Shown piece by piece: positions 27,885 through 35,314 of a DNA stretch of 64,000 nucleotides; position 1 is the first letter of the stretch; each line of letters opens with the position of its first letter. The notes under the pieces are model-generated. The model did not search any database, had not been told where the DNA came from, and worked only from the letters and a program-made list of their open reading frames with translations. A program made the translations under genes and the position numbers. Location of the stretch: assembly GCF_000620865.1 (NCBI RefSeq), contig NZ_KK211190.1, forward strand, positions 2,369,971 to 2,433,970. The letters run 5' to 3'. The DNA comes from Exiguobacterium sibiricum 7-3. GTDB taxonomy: Bacteria; Bacillota; Bacilli; Exiguobacteriales; Exiguobacteriaceae.

Positions 27885-28634
27885 TCAATCGACTTTCGTT
27901 AAGATTTCATATCCATCTTTTAAGACGATGACACTATGTTCAAATTGAGAAACCAAACTTTTATTTGGTGTGTATAATGTCCAACCATCCTTCTCGTCTT
28001 CCATACAAAATTCGTCGCCTGTTGAGATGAACGTTTCAACAGCAATGACTTGTCCTTCTTTTAACAAGTCGTTCTCCTCACGGCTGAAGTAGTTCGAAAT
28101 CGACTCCGGCTCGCCGTGCAATGTCTTTCCTAAACCATGTCCTGCTAAGTTCCGGATGACGGTAAACCCGCTCTTGCGTGTCTCGGCATAAATCGCTTTC
28201 CCGATTTGATTCACCTTTGTCCCGGCTTTAACTTTCTCCAATCCTTTTTCAAGGGCAGTCAACGAGACTTCAACCAGTCGGACATCTTCCGGACGACGGG
28301 CTTGTCCTGCGATGACCGTTTTACCCGTGTCGGAGTAGTAACCATTCTTCACGGCCGAGACGTCGACATTCACGATATCTCCCTCTTGGATGACATAGGC
28401 ACCGGGAATACCGTGTGCGGCCACTTCATTCACACTGATACAAGTTGCCCCCGGAAAATCATACATGACGATCGGTGCGGATTCCGCCCCTTGTTCTTTC
28501 AAGATACGTGCCCCGATATCATCTAGTTCCTTCGTCGTAATCCCTGGTTTAACGGCATTTGCCATCTCATCGCGTGCAATGGCGACAATCCGTCCGATTT
28601 CACGTAATGCATCGTAATCATAATCTAACATCAT
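27885..28634 (-). CDS. map: Type I methionine aminopeptidase
   Basis: 249 residues. Metal ligands sit in family positions: D in VNVDVSAVKNGYYSDTGKT (two Asp near 92 and 103), H in LAGHGLGKTLHGEPE (near 166), E in AVETFIS, and a final E in SQFEHSVIV. The catalytic His is in VAAHGIPG. It removes N-terminal Met from nascent proteins. The length and solitary position resemble the second Bacillus enzyme MapB/YflG rather than the ribosomal-operon copy. AGGAGG precedes two tandem ATG codons. Confidence 0.9.
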   Translation of the reverse strand: MMLDYDYDALREIGRIVAIARDEMANAVKPGITTKELDDIGARILKEQGAESAPIVMYDFPGATCISVNEVAAHGIPGAYVIQEGDIVNVDVSAVKNGYYSDTGKTVIAGQARRPEDVRLVEVSLTALEKGLEKVKAGTKVNQIGKAIYAETRKSGFTVIRNLAGHGLGKTLHGEPESISNYFSREENDLLKEGQVIAVETFISTGDEFCMEDEKDGWTLYTPNKSLVSQFEHSVIVLKDGYEILTKVD

Positions 28635-28645
28635 TCATTTCCTCC

Positions 28646-29836
28646 TCATTCACTCAATCGTTCTTGATATAAATAGTCTGCTGAAATATCAGCAAATAAG
28701 AACATCCCATTATTCAGCGGCATACTGAAGGTCCGCGTCTGTTCCCCTGAACTGAAGTCGACGTAACGGTCAGATAAGTATCCGGTATGCCGTCGTTCCA
28801 TTGCGACCGTCGTTCGGATGAAATACGGTCGGAAACTCCAATTGTACCCCTTGTAAAACGAATAGCGTTTCCAGTCACCGCTTTTTTTGCTGATATTTGA
28901 TGACTGCTGGAAGCCGTTCGCATCCGTGATATAAAAACGGATGAACTCCGGCTCCATTTTTTTCGCAAGCATCAACAGCCACTCGTCGATGTCTTCCTCC
29001 GGTCGAACTGACTGACAGTACTCATTGAATCGAACGGTCCAATCCTGTTCGAGCTGAAACAGCCGGTTCATCTGTTCCCGGTCATACTTATAAAACATCG
29101 GGACCTCATGTAGCAGGATTTCCATTCCGGGACACGTCGTTACCCAGTCCGGTGTTGTTTCACCGAGCAGGTTTCCCATATAGTAACGCCCGCCGTGCTG
29201 CCAGGCATAACGCAACTGACCAAGATGGCTGATATTTTTGTACAATAACGGTGCCCCGAGTTGATCACAGAGATGTTCCATCGTCTGCAATAAATGCGGG
29301 TAGCTGGCCGACACTGTTTTTTTCTCAATCATCGATGCCAAATCGACAATCAACATGTCCGGCGACATCGAAAAGACTCGTTCAAGACTGGTCGCTTCCG
29401 CCCGGTCGAGTGCAACTTTCAAACCGGAATTTTGATAATAGGCAACGATTCTCCCGAGTCGATCAAAATCGTCGACTTGAACATCCGTTAATGTGACGTA
29501 TAACCGGTCTTCCGGAAAATCGATTTGTGCATCCCGCAAGATGCTTAAAAAATCTTCACCGCCGTTCTCAAACAACCAGGCCGGTCGACAGCGGATCAAA
29601 ACAAACGAATGCGCATCCATCGGTACTTTTTGAAAGGCATGTCGAATGACATGACTCATCACTTCGAGTTGATACTCAATGGGTACATCGTCTTCTTGAA
29701 AAAATGGTTTTAATGGTTCTCCCCGGAAGTGGGATTGAATTTCATACCCTTCTACTTTAAAAGGTGCCGCTCCGACAATCGGCTGAAACCAAGCTTCAAT
29801 TTGTTCGGGATGAACAATGACATCTAAGGCATCCAT
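28646..29836 (-). CDS. ykuI: YkuI-like protein with degenerate EAL domain
   Basis: 396 residues. The N-terminal EAL-fold domain (about 1-250) is followed by a PAS-like C-terminal domain (RFYITDANGFQQSSN, YNWSFRPYFIRTT, RTFSMPLNNGMFLFADIS) matching YkuI of Bacillus. The EAL signature reads EIQ in KVEGYEIQSHF. Metal and catalytic positions have also drifted: LTLTDVQVDDFD where ExxE/N is expected, LDRAEATS for VDDFG, and YKNIS for the late Glu. c-di-GMP hydrolysis is therefore unlikely; a ligand-binding or protein-interaction role is more plausible. It is 11 nt upstream of map. Confidence 0.8.
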   Translation of the reverse strand: MDALDVIVHPEQIEAWFQPIVGAAPFKVEGYEIQSHFRGEPLKPFFQEDDVPIEYQLEVMSHVIRHAFQKVPMDAHSFVLIRCRPAWLFENGGEDFLSILRDAQIDFPEDRLYVTLTDVQVDDFDRLGRIVAYYQNSGLKVALDRAEATSLERVFSMSPDMLIVDLASMIEKKTVSASYPHLLQTMEHLCDQLGAPLLYKNISHLGQLRYAWQHGGRYYMGNLLGETTPDWVTTCPGMEILLHEVPMFYKYDREQMNRLFQLEQDWTVRFNEYCQSVRPEEDIDEWLLMLAKKMEPEFIRFYITDANGFQQSSNISKKSGDWKRYSFYKGYNWSFRPYFIRTTVAMERRHTGYLSDRYVDFSSGEQTRTFSMPLNNGMFLFADISADYLYQERLSE

Positions 29837-29870
29837 TCTTCTGCCCCCCTTTTCTCTTGTTCCATCTTAT

Positions 29871-29906
29871 CAAAAAAAGAACCTCTCTGTAATCAGAGAG
29901 GTCCCG
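29871..29906 (-). terminator. Terminator for the 88-residue membrane protein gene
   Basis: On the minus strand, CCTCTCTGATTACAGAGAGG forms a compact hairpin followed by TTCTTTTTTT. Confidence 0.85.
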
Positions 29907-29909
29907 TCT

Positions 29910-30176
29910 TTAAAATAAGGTCGTATCTTTTCTGATTGCGATGTAAAGATAAACACCAAATGTCGCTGTAAGATAAATGATGCTGAGGACTCCGTATTGA
30001 ATACCGGTTGCTCCGCCCTTGCCAATCGCCAAGACAAGAAAGATAATTCCGCCAAATAACAAAGTTGCCAAAGGAATATAACGGAAATGCCCTTTTGTCG
30101 TCTGTTCACTAATTCGTTTCGTCGCGACGACTAGTCCAATCAGACAAATGAATGCTATAGCGTAAATAGTATACAC
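29910..30176 (-). CDS. Small three-helix membrane protein (YesK-like)
   Basis: 88 residues with three hydrophobic segments (IYAIAFICLIGLVVA, IPLATLLFGGIIFLVLAIG, GVLSIIYLTATFGVYLYIAI). Length and topology are like YesK-type proteins, but the assignment is tentative. The ATG at 30174-30176 is used; an in-frame TTG two codons upstream has better spacing to GAGGG and may be the true start. It has its own extended -10 (TGCTAAAAT). Confidence 0.55.
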   Translation of the reverse strand: MYTIYAIAFICLIGLVVATKRISEQTTKGHFRYIPLATLLFGGIIFLVLAIGKGGATGIQYGVLSIIYLTATFGVYLYIAIRKDTTLF

Positions 30177-30222
30177 AAAATTCCGCCCTCTCTATATTGT
30201 TCATTTTAGCACGAGATTTCAT

Positions 30223-30257
30223 AAAAAAGAACCGACTTGTCTGTGACAAATCGGTTC
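30223..30257 (-). terminator. Terminator after cshA
   Basis: On the minus strand, GAACCGATTTGT pairs with ACAAGTCGGTTC and is followed by TTTTTT. Confidence 0.88.
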
Positions 30258-30264
30258 AAACTTC

Positions 30265-31866
30265 TTACTTTTCAAAACGTGGTTTACGTCCGCCACGGTT
30301 GCGATCACTTTCACTGCGGTTACGACCAGCGTATCCACCTTCACGACGATCTGAAGAAGAAGATGTGCTGCTACGGTTTCCTTCAGAAGGACGACCGCCT
30401 TCACGGCGCTCCCCACCACGTGGGTTGCTGCCACGGTATCCGCCACTGCTACGGTTAGAAGAAGAACCAGATCCTGATCCACCTTTGTTACCGTAAGGAC
30501 GACGGTTACCGCCACCGTTACCACCACCGCTACCAAAACGTTTAACACGAATTGGTTCGATTGACGAAATTTGAACTGGCGTTGCATCCGGCTCTTTCGT
30601 TAATCCTTTAAGCGCTGCTGAAATCAATTCAACTGCTTCATACTCTTCAAGAAGTTCTTGAGCGAGTGTTGTATACTCTTGTGAGTTTTTCGCTTCTACA
30701 CGTTTGATTAACTCTTGTGCAGCAAGTTTCAAGTTACCTTCTAGGATTTCATCAAGTGTTGGTGCATGACGACGCGACATTTTTTTGTTTGTAACACGTT
30801 CAATCGTTTTGATCTGACCGAATTCACGTGGTGTAACAAAAGTAATCGCTGATCCTGTTTTACCAGCACGACCTGTACGGCCGATACGGTGAACATAGCT
30901 TTCTGGGTCTTGCGGGACATCAAAGTTATAAACGTGTGTAACGCCTGTAATATCAAGACCACGTGCCGCTACGTCTGTAGCTACAAGGATATCGATTGTT
31001 CCTTTTTTGAAACGACGGATAACTTGGTCACGTTTTGCTTGTGTTAAGTCACCGTGTAAACCGTCAGCCGTGTATCCACGTTGGACAAGTCCTTCTGTCA
31101 TCTCATCAACACGTTTTTTCGTACGACCGAAGATGATTGATAGTTCCGGAGAATCCGTATCAATCAAGCGGCAAAGCACGTCGAATTTTTGGTTTTCTTT
31201 TAATTCGATGAATGATTGATCGATGTTTTCGACAGTCATTTCTTTTGCTTTTACTTTGATGTGAGTCGGAGTCGTCATGAAACGATCTGCGATTTTACGA
31301 ATCTGCGGCGGCATTGTCGCAGAGAATAAAAGTGTTTGACGAGTCGGTGGAAGTGTACCTAAGATTTTTTCGATATCTTCCACGAAGCCCATGTTCAACA
31401 TTTCATCTGCCTCATCCAAGATAACTGTTTGGACGTGGTCGAGGTTTAATGTTTTACGGTTCATGTGGTCCATTAGACGACCAGGTGTCGCGACGACGAT
31501 TTGCGGGTTCTTACGAAGCGCACGAATCTGACGGTCGATTTGCTGACCACCGTATACTGGCAAGGCATGAACACGTTTCACTTCACCGATGCGGTTTAAT
31601 TCTTCTGCAACCTGAATCGCAAGCTCACGAGTTGGTGCAAGGATCAATGCTTGGATATGGCGCGATTTTGCGTCAAGACGCTCGATCGTTGGAATACCGA
31701 ATGCAGCTGTTTTCCCTGTTCCTGTTTGTGCTTGACCGATTAAGTCAACGCCGCTAAGACCGACTGGAATTGTTTCTGCCTGGATTGGAGTTGCTTCTTC
31801 AAAGCCCATTTTTAGGACACCTTTGATAAGTGCCTCACTAAGATTTAATTCACGAAATGTTGTCAA
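30265..31866 (-). CDS. cshA: DEAD-box RNA helicase CshA
   Basis: 533 residues. The Q motif ([22 protein letters not shown]), motif [29 protein letters not shown] ([12 protein letters not shown]), SAT, and C-terminal [13 protein letters not shown] are all intact. The last 90 residues are a disordered RGG/Ser/Gly-rich tail ([11 protein letters not shown]), typical of RNA-annealing helicases. It acts in mRNA turnover with the degradosome and in cold growth (family knowledge). The start is TTG at 31864-31866. A hairpin lies between promoter and RBS. Confidence 0.93.
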   Translation of the reverse strand: MTTFRELNLSEALIKGVLKMGFEEATPIQAETIPVGLSGVDLIGQAQTGTGKTAAFGIPTIERLDAKSRHIQALILAPTRELAIQVAEELNRIGEVKRVHALPVYGGQQIDRQIRALRKNPQIVVATPGRLMDHMNRKTLNLDHVQTVILDEADEMLNMGFVEDIEKILGTLPPTRQTLLFSATMPPQIRKIADRFMTTPTHIKVKAKEMTVENIDQSFIELKENQKFDVLCRLIDTDSPELSIIFGRTKKRVDEMTEGLVQRGYTADGLHGDLTQAKRDQVIRRFKKGTIDILVATDVAARGLDITGVTHVYNFDVPQDPESYVHRIGRTGRAGKTGSAITFVTPREFGQIKTIERVTNKKMSRRHAPTLDEILEGNLKLAAQELIKRVEAKNSQEYTTLAQELLEEYEAVELISAALKGLTKEPDATPVQISSIEPIRVKRFGSGGGNGGGNRRPYGNKGGSGSGSSSNRSSGGYRGSNPRGGERREGGRPSEGNRSSTSSSSDRREGGYAGRNRSESDRNRGGRKPRFEK

Positions 31867-31895
31867 TGCTAAATACTCTCCTTTGTCATATGAAA

Positions 31896-31919
31896 AGCGT
31901 CTGCCACTAAACAGACGCT
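31896..31919 (-). promoter_or_regulatory. Hairpin in the cshA 5' untranslated region
   Basis: Read on the minus strand, AGCGTCTG-TTTAGTGG-CAGACGCT is a perfect 8-bp stem followed by TTT, 20-30 nt ahead of the cshA start. It lies about 20 nt after the predicted transcription start and is a candidate attenuator or target for autoregulation. Confidence 0.5.
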
Positions 31920-31945
31920 ACCGTAACGAATACAATCGACTACCT

Positions 31946-31954
31946 ATTATAGCA
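31946..31954 (-). promoter_or_regulatory. Extended -10 promoter of cshA
   Basis: TGCTATAAT on the minus strand (hexamer at 31946-31951). The -35 is weak, as is common with an extended -10. Transcription would start near 31939, giving a leader of about 70 nt. Confidence 0.5.
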
Positions 31955-31959
31955 GAACC

Positions 31960-32204
31960 TCTTCCTTAAAGATAGGGGCTATTTCTGCATATAATAATGT
32001 TTAGGGAAGTCACCATCATAATCGTTGCCATAAGGGCGAGGGAAAGGCATGATGCCCGGACCGTACAACGCTCGAATTCGCGCCGCTTGCCCCCACTAGT
32101 GATGGGGTTTTATTTGGAAATGGTCGCCGGTAAATACCAGCCGCAACCACCAAAATGATGAATTCCTAACTATTTATTCGAAACGTAGGCTTAAGTTGGT
32201 CAAC
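31960..32204. other. Unexplained structured intergenic segment between cshA and cvfB
   Basis: About 245 nt without a recognised gene. On the plus strand, TTAAAG-18-TATAAT (near 31970-32000) could start a transcript of about 110-120 nt ending near a CCCCA/TGGGG hairpin followed by TTTTATTT (32092-32116). On the minus strand there are two short frames: one from a TTG with AGGA upstream (about 45 codons) and one ending in GNDYDGDFPKHYYMQK. A GGTTGC/GCGACC stem-loop lies near 32125-32152. No known riboswitch or RNA family is recognised. It may be a small RNA, a tiny gene, or decayed sequence. Confidence 0.35.
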
Positions 32205-33059
32205 TTATTTCGTTAACCGAATACCCGTTTCATGTTTTTCTATTTTTTTGTCTTTCAACAATCGACCTAAAGCACGTTTGAAGGCAGCCTTACTTAGGCC
32301 AAATACCTCATCAATCGTCTCAGGAGGTGTCTTATCACCATACGTCATCTGACCATCATGTTCAAGCAGATGATTCATGATCAAATCCGCATCGATGTCG
32401 ATTGCCTCGTGAGCACGTGGTCTTGCTGAAAGTAATACTGTACCATCTGGCTTCACATTTGTCACCCGTAATTTCATAACTTCTCCAAGTCGGGGCCACC
32501 GTTCCATCTCTTGTTCATGGAGAAAACCAATCGTTTGTTCATTGACCCAAACGTTTACACCAGGGTCCCGTTGAGCAAAGACGAGCCCTTCAACATCCAT
32601 GTTATTCCACTCTTCCGGTGCTGGTTTTGCCTGTAAGTTGAAATAGGCATAGGGAGCCGGATCTCCAAGCAAACGAAGTTTTTGATCATGCTTCAGGCGG
32701 ATGTAAAGCTGATCTCCTTCTTCCGGCCAAAATGTCCGGCGCTGTGGCAAATCATCGAGTGATACTAACACGTCTTTTTGAATGCCGATGTTTGCGAACA
32801 CTCCTGTATTATAACGTGTCCCGTTAATCGTTGTTTTGACGTAATCTTCAAATGACGCTTCTGGAATCGTCATCGAAGAGGCGAGTCGCCCTTCGTTGTC
32901 TTGGTAAAGGAAGACCTCTACTTCTTCATCGAGTTCCAGTTTTTTCGTTTGTTCATTATTATGAAGTAAGATGTCTTCTTCCCCGTTACTCAAGAAAACA
33001 CCAAAATCTGCTTCCCGTTCTACTTTTAATGTGACAACCTGTCCTGCGCGTAATGCCAT
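32205..33059 (-). CDS. cvfB: S1 RNA-binding protein CvfB (YitL)
   Basis: 284 residues. Several OB/S1-type domains are followed by a winged helix (ETIDEVFGLSKAAFKRALGRLLKDKKI). Opening motif GQVVTLKVEREADFGVFLSNGEEDILLHNNE and LPQRRTFWPEEGD in the second domain. CvfB proteins bind RNA and affect virulence and exoprotein expression in Staphylococcus (family knowledge). Direct targets are unknown. It is monocistronic and divergent from the small secreted-peptide gene. Confidence 0.88.
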   Translation of the reverse strand: MALRAGQVVTLKVEREADFGVFLSNGEEDILLHNNEQTKKLELDEEVEVFLYQDNEGRLASSMTIPEASFEDYVKTTINGTRYNTGVFANIGIQKDVLVSLDDLPQRRTFWPEEGDQLYIRLKHDQKLRLLGDPAPYAYFNLQAKPAPEEWNNMDVEGLVFAQRDPGVNVWVNEQTIGFLHEQEMERWPRLGEVMKLRVTNVKPDGTVLLSARPRAHEAIDIDADLIMNHLLEHDGQMTYGDKTPPETIDEVFGLSKAAFKRALGRLLKDKKIEKHETGIRLTK

Positions 33060-33281
33060 GAGTGGTCATCTCCCTTCTGTTGTTTCCATCATTTTTCCCG
33101 GTTTGTTCGTATCACCTATCATACTATACTCTTTTTCATCCCCTCTCTGACATGAAGCAAAAGTGAACAAATATGACATTTTTGTGAACGGTTCTGATTT
33201 GAGTGATTTTTTTGAAAAAAAGAGATATGATAAAACAATAGGAAAAAGAAGGTTTAGTTTAGTTAAATATGGGGGAAAAAC

Positions 33282-33449
33282 ATGTTTCATAACATTCAAT
33301 CGCGTTCTTTCGCAAGACGCTTCACAAAAACATTGGTATTTGCTTTTTTCGCATTCCTCGCAACGATCGGAATCGTTTTTGCAGAAGGCTCGAACAGTAC
33401 AGACCTGTCTCCGAAGACACCTGCACTCCAACATATCGATACTCCTTGA
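33282..33449 (+). CDS. Short secreted peptide, probably truncated by an element insertion
   Basis: 55 residues from the ATG at 33282, with GGGGG 6 nt upstream. A basic N-terminus (RSFARRFTK) and a hydrophobic stretch (TLVFAFFAFLATIGIVFAEG) make a clear signal peptide with a likely cleavage after FA. The mature part is only about 20 residues and stops exactly where a hairpin-rich repeat element begins (33446). Joining 33445 to 33771 across the element would keep the frame and give FARRQFLA-stop just before a terminator, so an original length of about 64 residues is possible. Family unknown. Confidence 0.5.
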   Translation: MFHNIQSRSFARRFTKTLVFAFFAFLATIGIVFAEGSNSTDLSPKTPALQHIDTP

Positions 33450-33775
33450 ACTACCTCCACCTACGCTTCGCTATGAGGTGAAGGATTCCTGAGTTATCCA
33501 ACCGAGCGGTCGAAAATTTATCAGGCTAACCCCGTCGTCCCGACGGTTGAATGTTGATTTTGTCTGTTTCTTTTATGCGGATGCCTACTCTGCTTGGTTT
33601 TCGCTACTTCGGTCATCCGCAAGGTGAACGTTGAAGATTTTACGTGACAGACGAACTTCCTGTCACAACCCCATATCATCAGTTTTCAAAGAACATGACT
33701 CTTTGTTTTTTCCTGATTTTAATGGGTTTCAAACCGAGAGTGTCAGACAATTGATGTGTCGTAAGACACCCTTTG
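33446..33775 (-). mobile_element. Orphan IS200/IS605-type element or remnant, no tnpA/tnpB
   Basis: No protein-coding capacity, but dense hairpins. In the minus orientation the right end reads CACCTCATAGCGAAGCGTAGGTG, then GAGGTAGTTCAA. This is the layout of IS608/IS605 right ends, an imperfect hairpin then GGAG-TA and a TCAA cleavage site. Near the other end is the perfect stem-loop GTGTC-GTAA-GACAC (33756-33769). Between them are stems at 33532-33546, 33577-33620, 33644-33666 and 33687-33705, like the guide-RNA scaffold that precedes the right end in TnpB elements. The left boundary is uncertain (33765-33800). Assignment rests on structure, not homology search. Confidence 0.5.
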
Positions 33776-33807
33776 CCCGAAGACAATTCCTCGCCTAATT
33801 TTGATAA

Positions 33808-33840
33808 AATCTACACTAAGCGTGTGGATTTTTTATTTTT
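33808..33840 (+). terminator. Terminator after the interrupted peptide gene
   Basis: AATCTACAC-TAAGC-GTGTGGATT stem followed by TTTTTATTTTT. Confidence 0.8.
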
Positions 33841-33929
33841 CCCGAAGTTTTACAGGGCGATACAGGAAATCATGGTTTCGTCACGAATTCTTTAGAAGAT
33901 GTACATCATCTAAATAAGGAGGGCATGTC

Positions 33930-34235
33930 ATGTGGTTTTACCTTTTCACGACGTTTACAGGTCTCATCAGTACATATTTGAGTTATACGTCCGGCTATTA
34001 TACAGATTCAATCGGTGTATTCGTTTTTACACTCGCCATCTGCTTATCGCTCTCTTCCTTCAGACAGCTCCTTCGGACATCTCACCAGTCCTATCACGAA
34101 TATGTGCAGCATCGCCGAGTCAAAAAGCAGTATGAACGGATGAAAAAACGGGAACAGTCGTATCAATTGTCTTATGATCAACGTGAATCCATTCCACCAC
34201 TTGCATTATCGGCGACAGAACAGCATGATAAATAA
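33930..34235 (+). CDS. Two-helix membrane protein, unknown
   Basis: 101 residues: two N-terminal hydrophobic helices (about 3-22 and 28-45), then a basic, Tyr/Gln-rich cytoplasmic tail (YVQHRRVKKQYERMKKREQ). GGAGGG precedes the ATG. Immediately upstream an inverted repeat AGATG-TACAT-CATCT (33896-33910) could be an operator or an mRNA hairpin. No family recognised. Confidence 0.6.
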   Translation: MWFYLFTTFTGLISTYLSYTSGYYTDSIGVFVFTLAICLSLSSFRQLLRTSHQSYHEYVQHRRVKKQYERMKKREQSYQLSYDQRESIPPLALSATEQHDK

Positions 34236-34278
34236 AGAACCGATTTAACTTCGTATTATTAGGAGGAACTGAGTCATT

Positions 34279-34536
34279 ATGAATGAAATTCCCTTATCCA
34301 ACGGTTGGACCCTTCGTTACTCGCCTGTCATCGACCTGTGGTTAAAAGAAGACGGCGTCCTGCTTGTCGATCACGAAGATAAGGTCCGACTGACATTGAT
34401 CCTTGACGAGGAGTCGATGGAAATCAAACAGATTGATAATACTAACGCTTCTTTCTCGATTGACCCAACGACCCGTCGTTTGACGTTTGAACTTGGAGAG
34501 ACCGAAGAAGAGTCGGAACCTCGTTATTGGGAATGA
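34279..34536 (+). CDS. Small acidic protein, unknown
   Basis: 85 residues, strand-rich and acidic (LILDEESMEIKQIDN, FELGETEEESEPRYWE), without membrane segments. AGGAGG with good spacing. It is 43 nt after the preceding membrane-protein gene and probably cotranscribed; a terminator follows. No family recognised. Confidence 0.6.
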   Translation: MNEIPLSNGWTLRYSPVIDLWLKEDGVLLVDHEDKVRLTLILDEESMEIKQIDNTNASFSIDPTTRRLTFELGETEEESEPRYWE

Positions 34537-34542
34537 TGACGA

Positions 34543-34571
34543 AGACTGGGTGCGATACCCGGTCTTTTTTT
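34543..34571 (+). terminator. Intrinsic terminator upstream of plsC
   Basis: AGACTGGGT-GCG-ATACCCGGTCT stem followed by seven T. Confidence 0.85.
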
Positions 34572-34614
34572 GTACAATAATCATTGAAAGTAAAAAAAGG
34601 AGTCTGATGCCACT

Positions 34615-35313
34615 ATGTTACGCACAATCATCTGGTTCATTCATTTTGGACTGGTTCTACCCCTCACATTACCGTTTCTTCCGGGGGCAAAACGTCGAAC
34701 GCATGCCGCACGGTACGCGTACACACAAAAAGTTGCTTACGCCTGGGCAAACTCATTACTCCGTCTTGCCGGAGTCAAAGTCCGGATGACCGGTCAGGAA
34801 CACATTCCGGCCGATCAACCGGTTGTCTTTATCGCCAATCATCAAGGTAATTTTGATGTTCCGATTCTTCTCGGAAAAATTGATAAACCAAAGGCCTTCA
34901 TCTCAAAAATTGAAGTCAATAAGATTCCCATCGTCAATGTCTGGATGAATCTGATGGGATGTGTCATGATTGACCGCAAAGATCGACGGCAGTCGTTAAA
35001 GGCCATCCGGGCTGGAATCGAAACGATTAAAGATGGGCAGTCGATGATTATTTTCCCGGAAGGTACACGTTCTAAGGGCGGTCCTGTCGCCGAGTTCAAG
35101 GCGGGGAGTTTTACGCTGGCCACATCAAGTGGTGCACTTGTCGTTCCGATTGCGATTTCGGGCAGTTATCGTGTCATGGAGGAAACCGGACGTATTCGCC
35201 CGGCGACTGTTGACGTCACGATTCTAAAGCCGATTGATCCTAAATCAATGTCGCAAAAGGAATTAGTCGTTCTCGTCGAACAACAAATCAAGGAAATTGT
35301 AGAAGGAGTCTGA
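34615..35313 (+). CDS. plsC: 1-acyl-sn-glycerol-3-phosphate acyltransferase PlsC
   Basis: 232 residues. An N-terminal membrane helix is followed by the PlsC catalytic HX4D in FIANHQGNFDVP (near 78) and substrate-binding IIFPEGTRSKGGPV (near 143), with FKAGSFTLA next. It makes phosphatidic acid from lysophosphatidic acid. The ABC-F gene begins 1 nt after its stop, so the two are cotranscribed. Confidence 0.92.
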   Translation: MLRTIIWFIHFGLVLPLTLPFLPGAKRRTHAARYAYTQKVAYAWANSLLRLAGVKVRMTGQEHIPADQPVVFIANHQGNFDVPILLGKIDKPKAFISKIEVNKIPIVNVWMNLMGCVMIDRKDRRQSLKAIRAGIETIKDGQSMIIFPEGTRSKGGPVAEFKAGSFTLATSSGALVVPIAISGSYRVMEETGRIRPATVDVTILKPIDPKSMSQKELVVLVEQQIKEIVEGV

Positions 35314-35314
35314 C

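Noticed and set aside
30265-30587. Overlapping long open frames on both strands in the cshA 3' end
   Set aside because: They are produced by the repetitive Gly/Arg/Ser-coding tail of cshA; they lack RBSs and show low-complexity translations.
33450-33810. c-di-AMP (ydaO-type) riboswitch near the secreted-peptide gene
   Set aside because: It lies downstream of the start codon, and the conserved ydaO core motifs are absent; the end structures fit an IS605-type element better.
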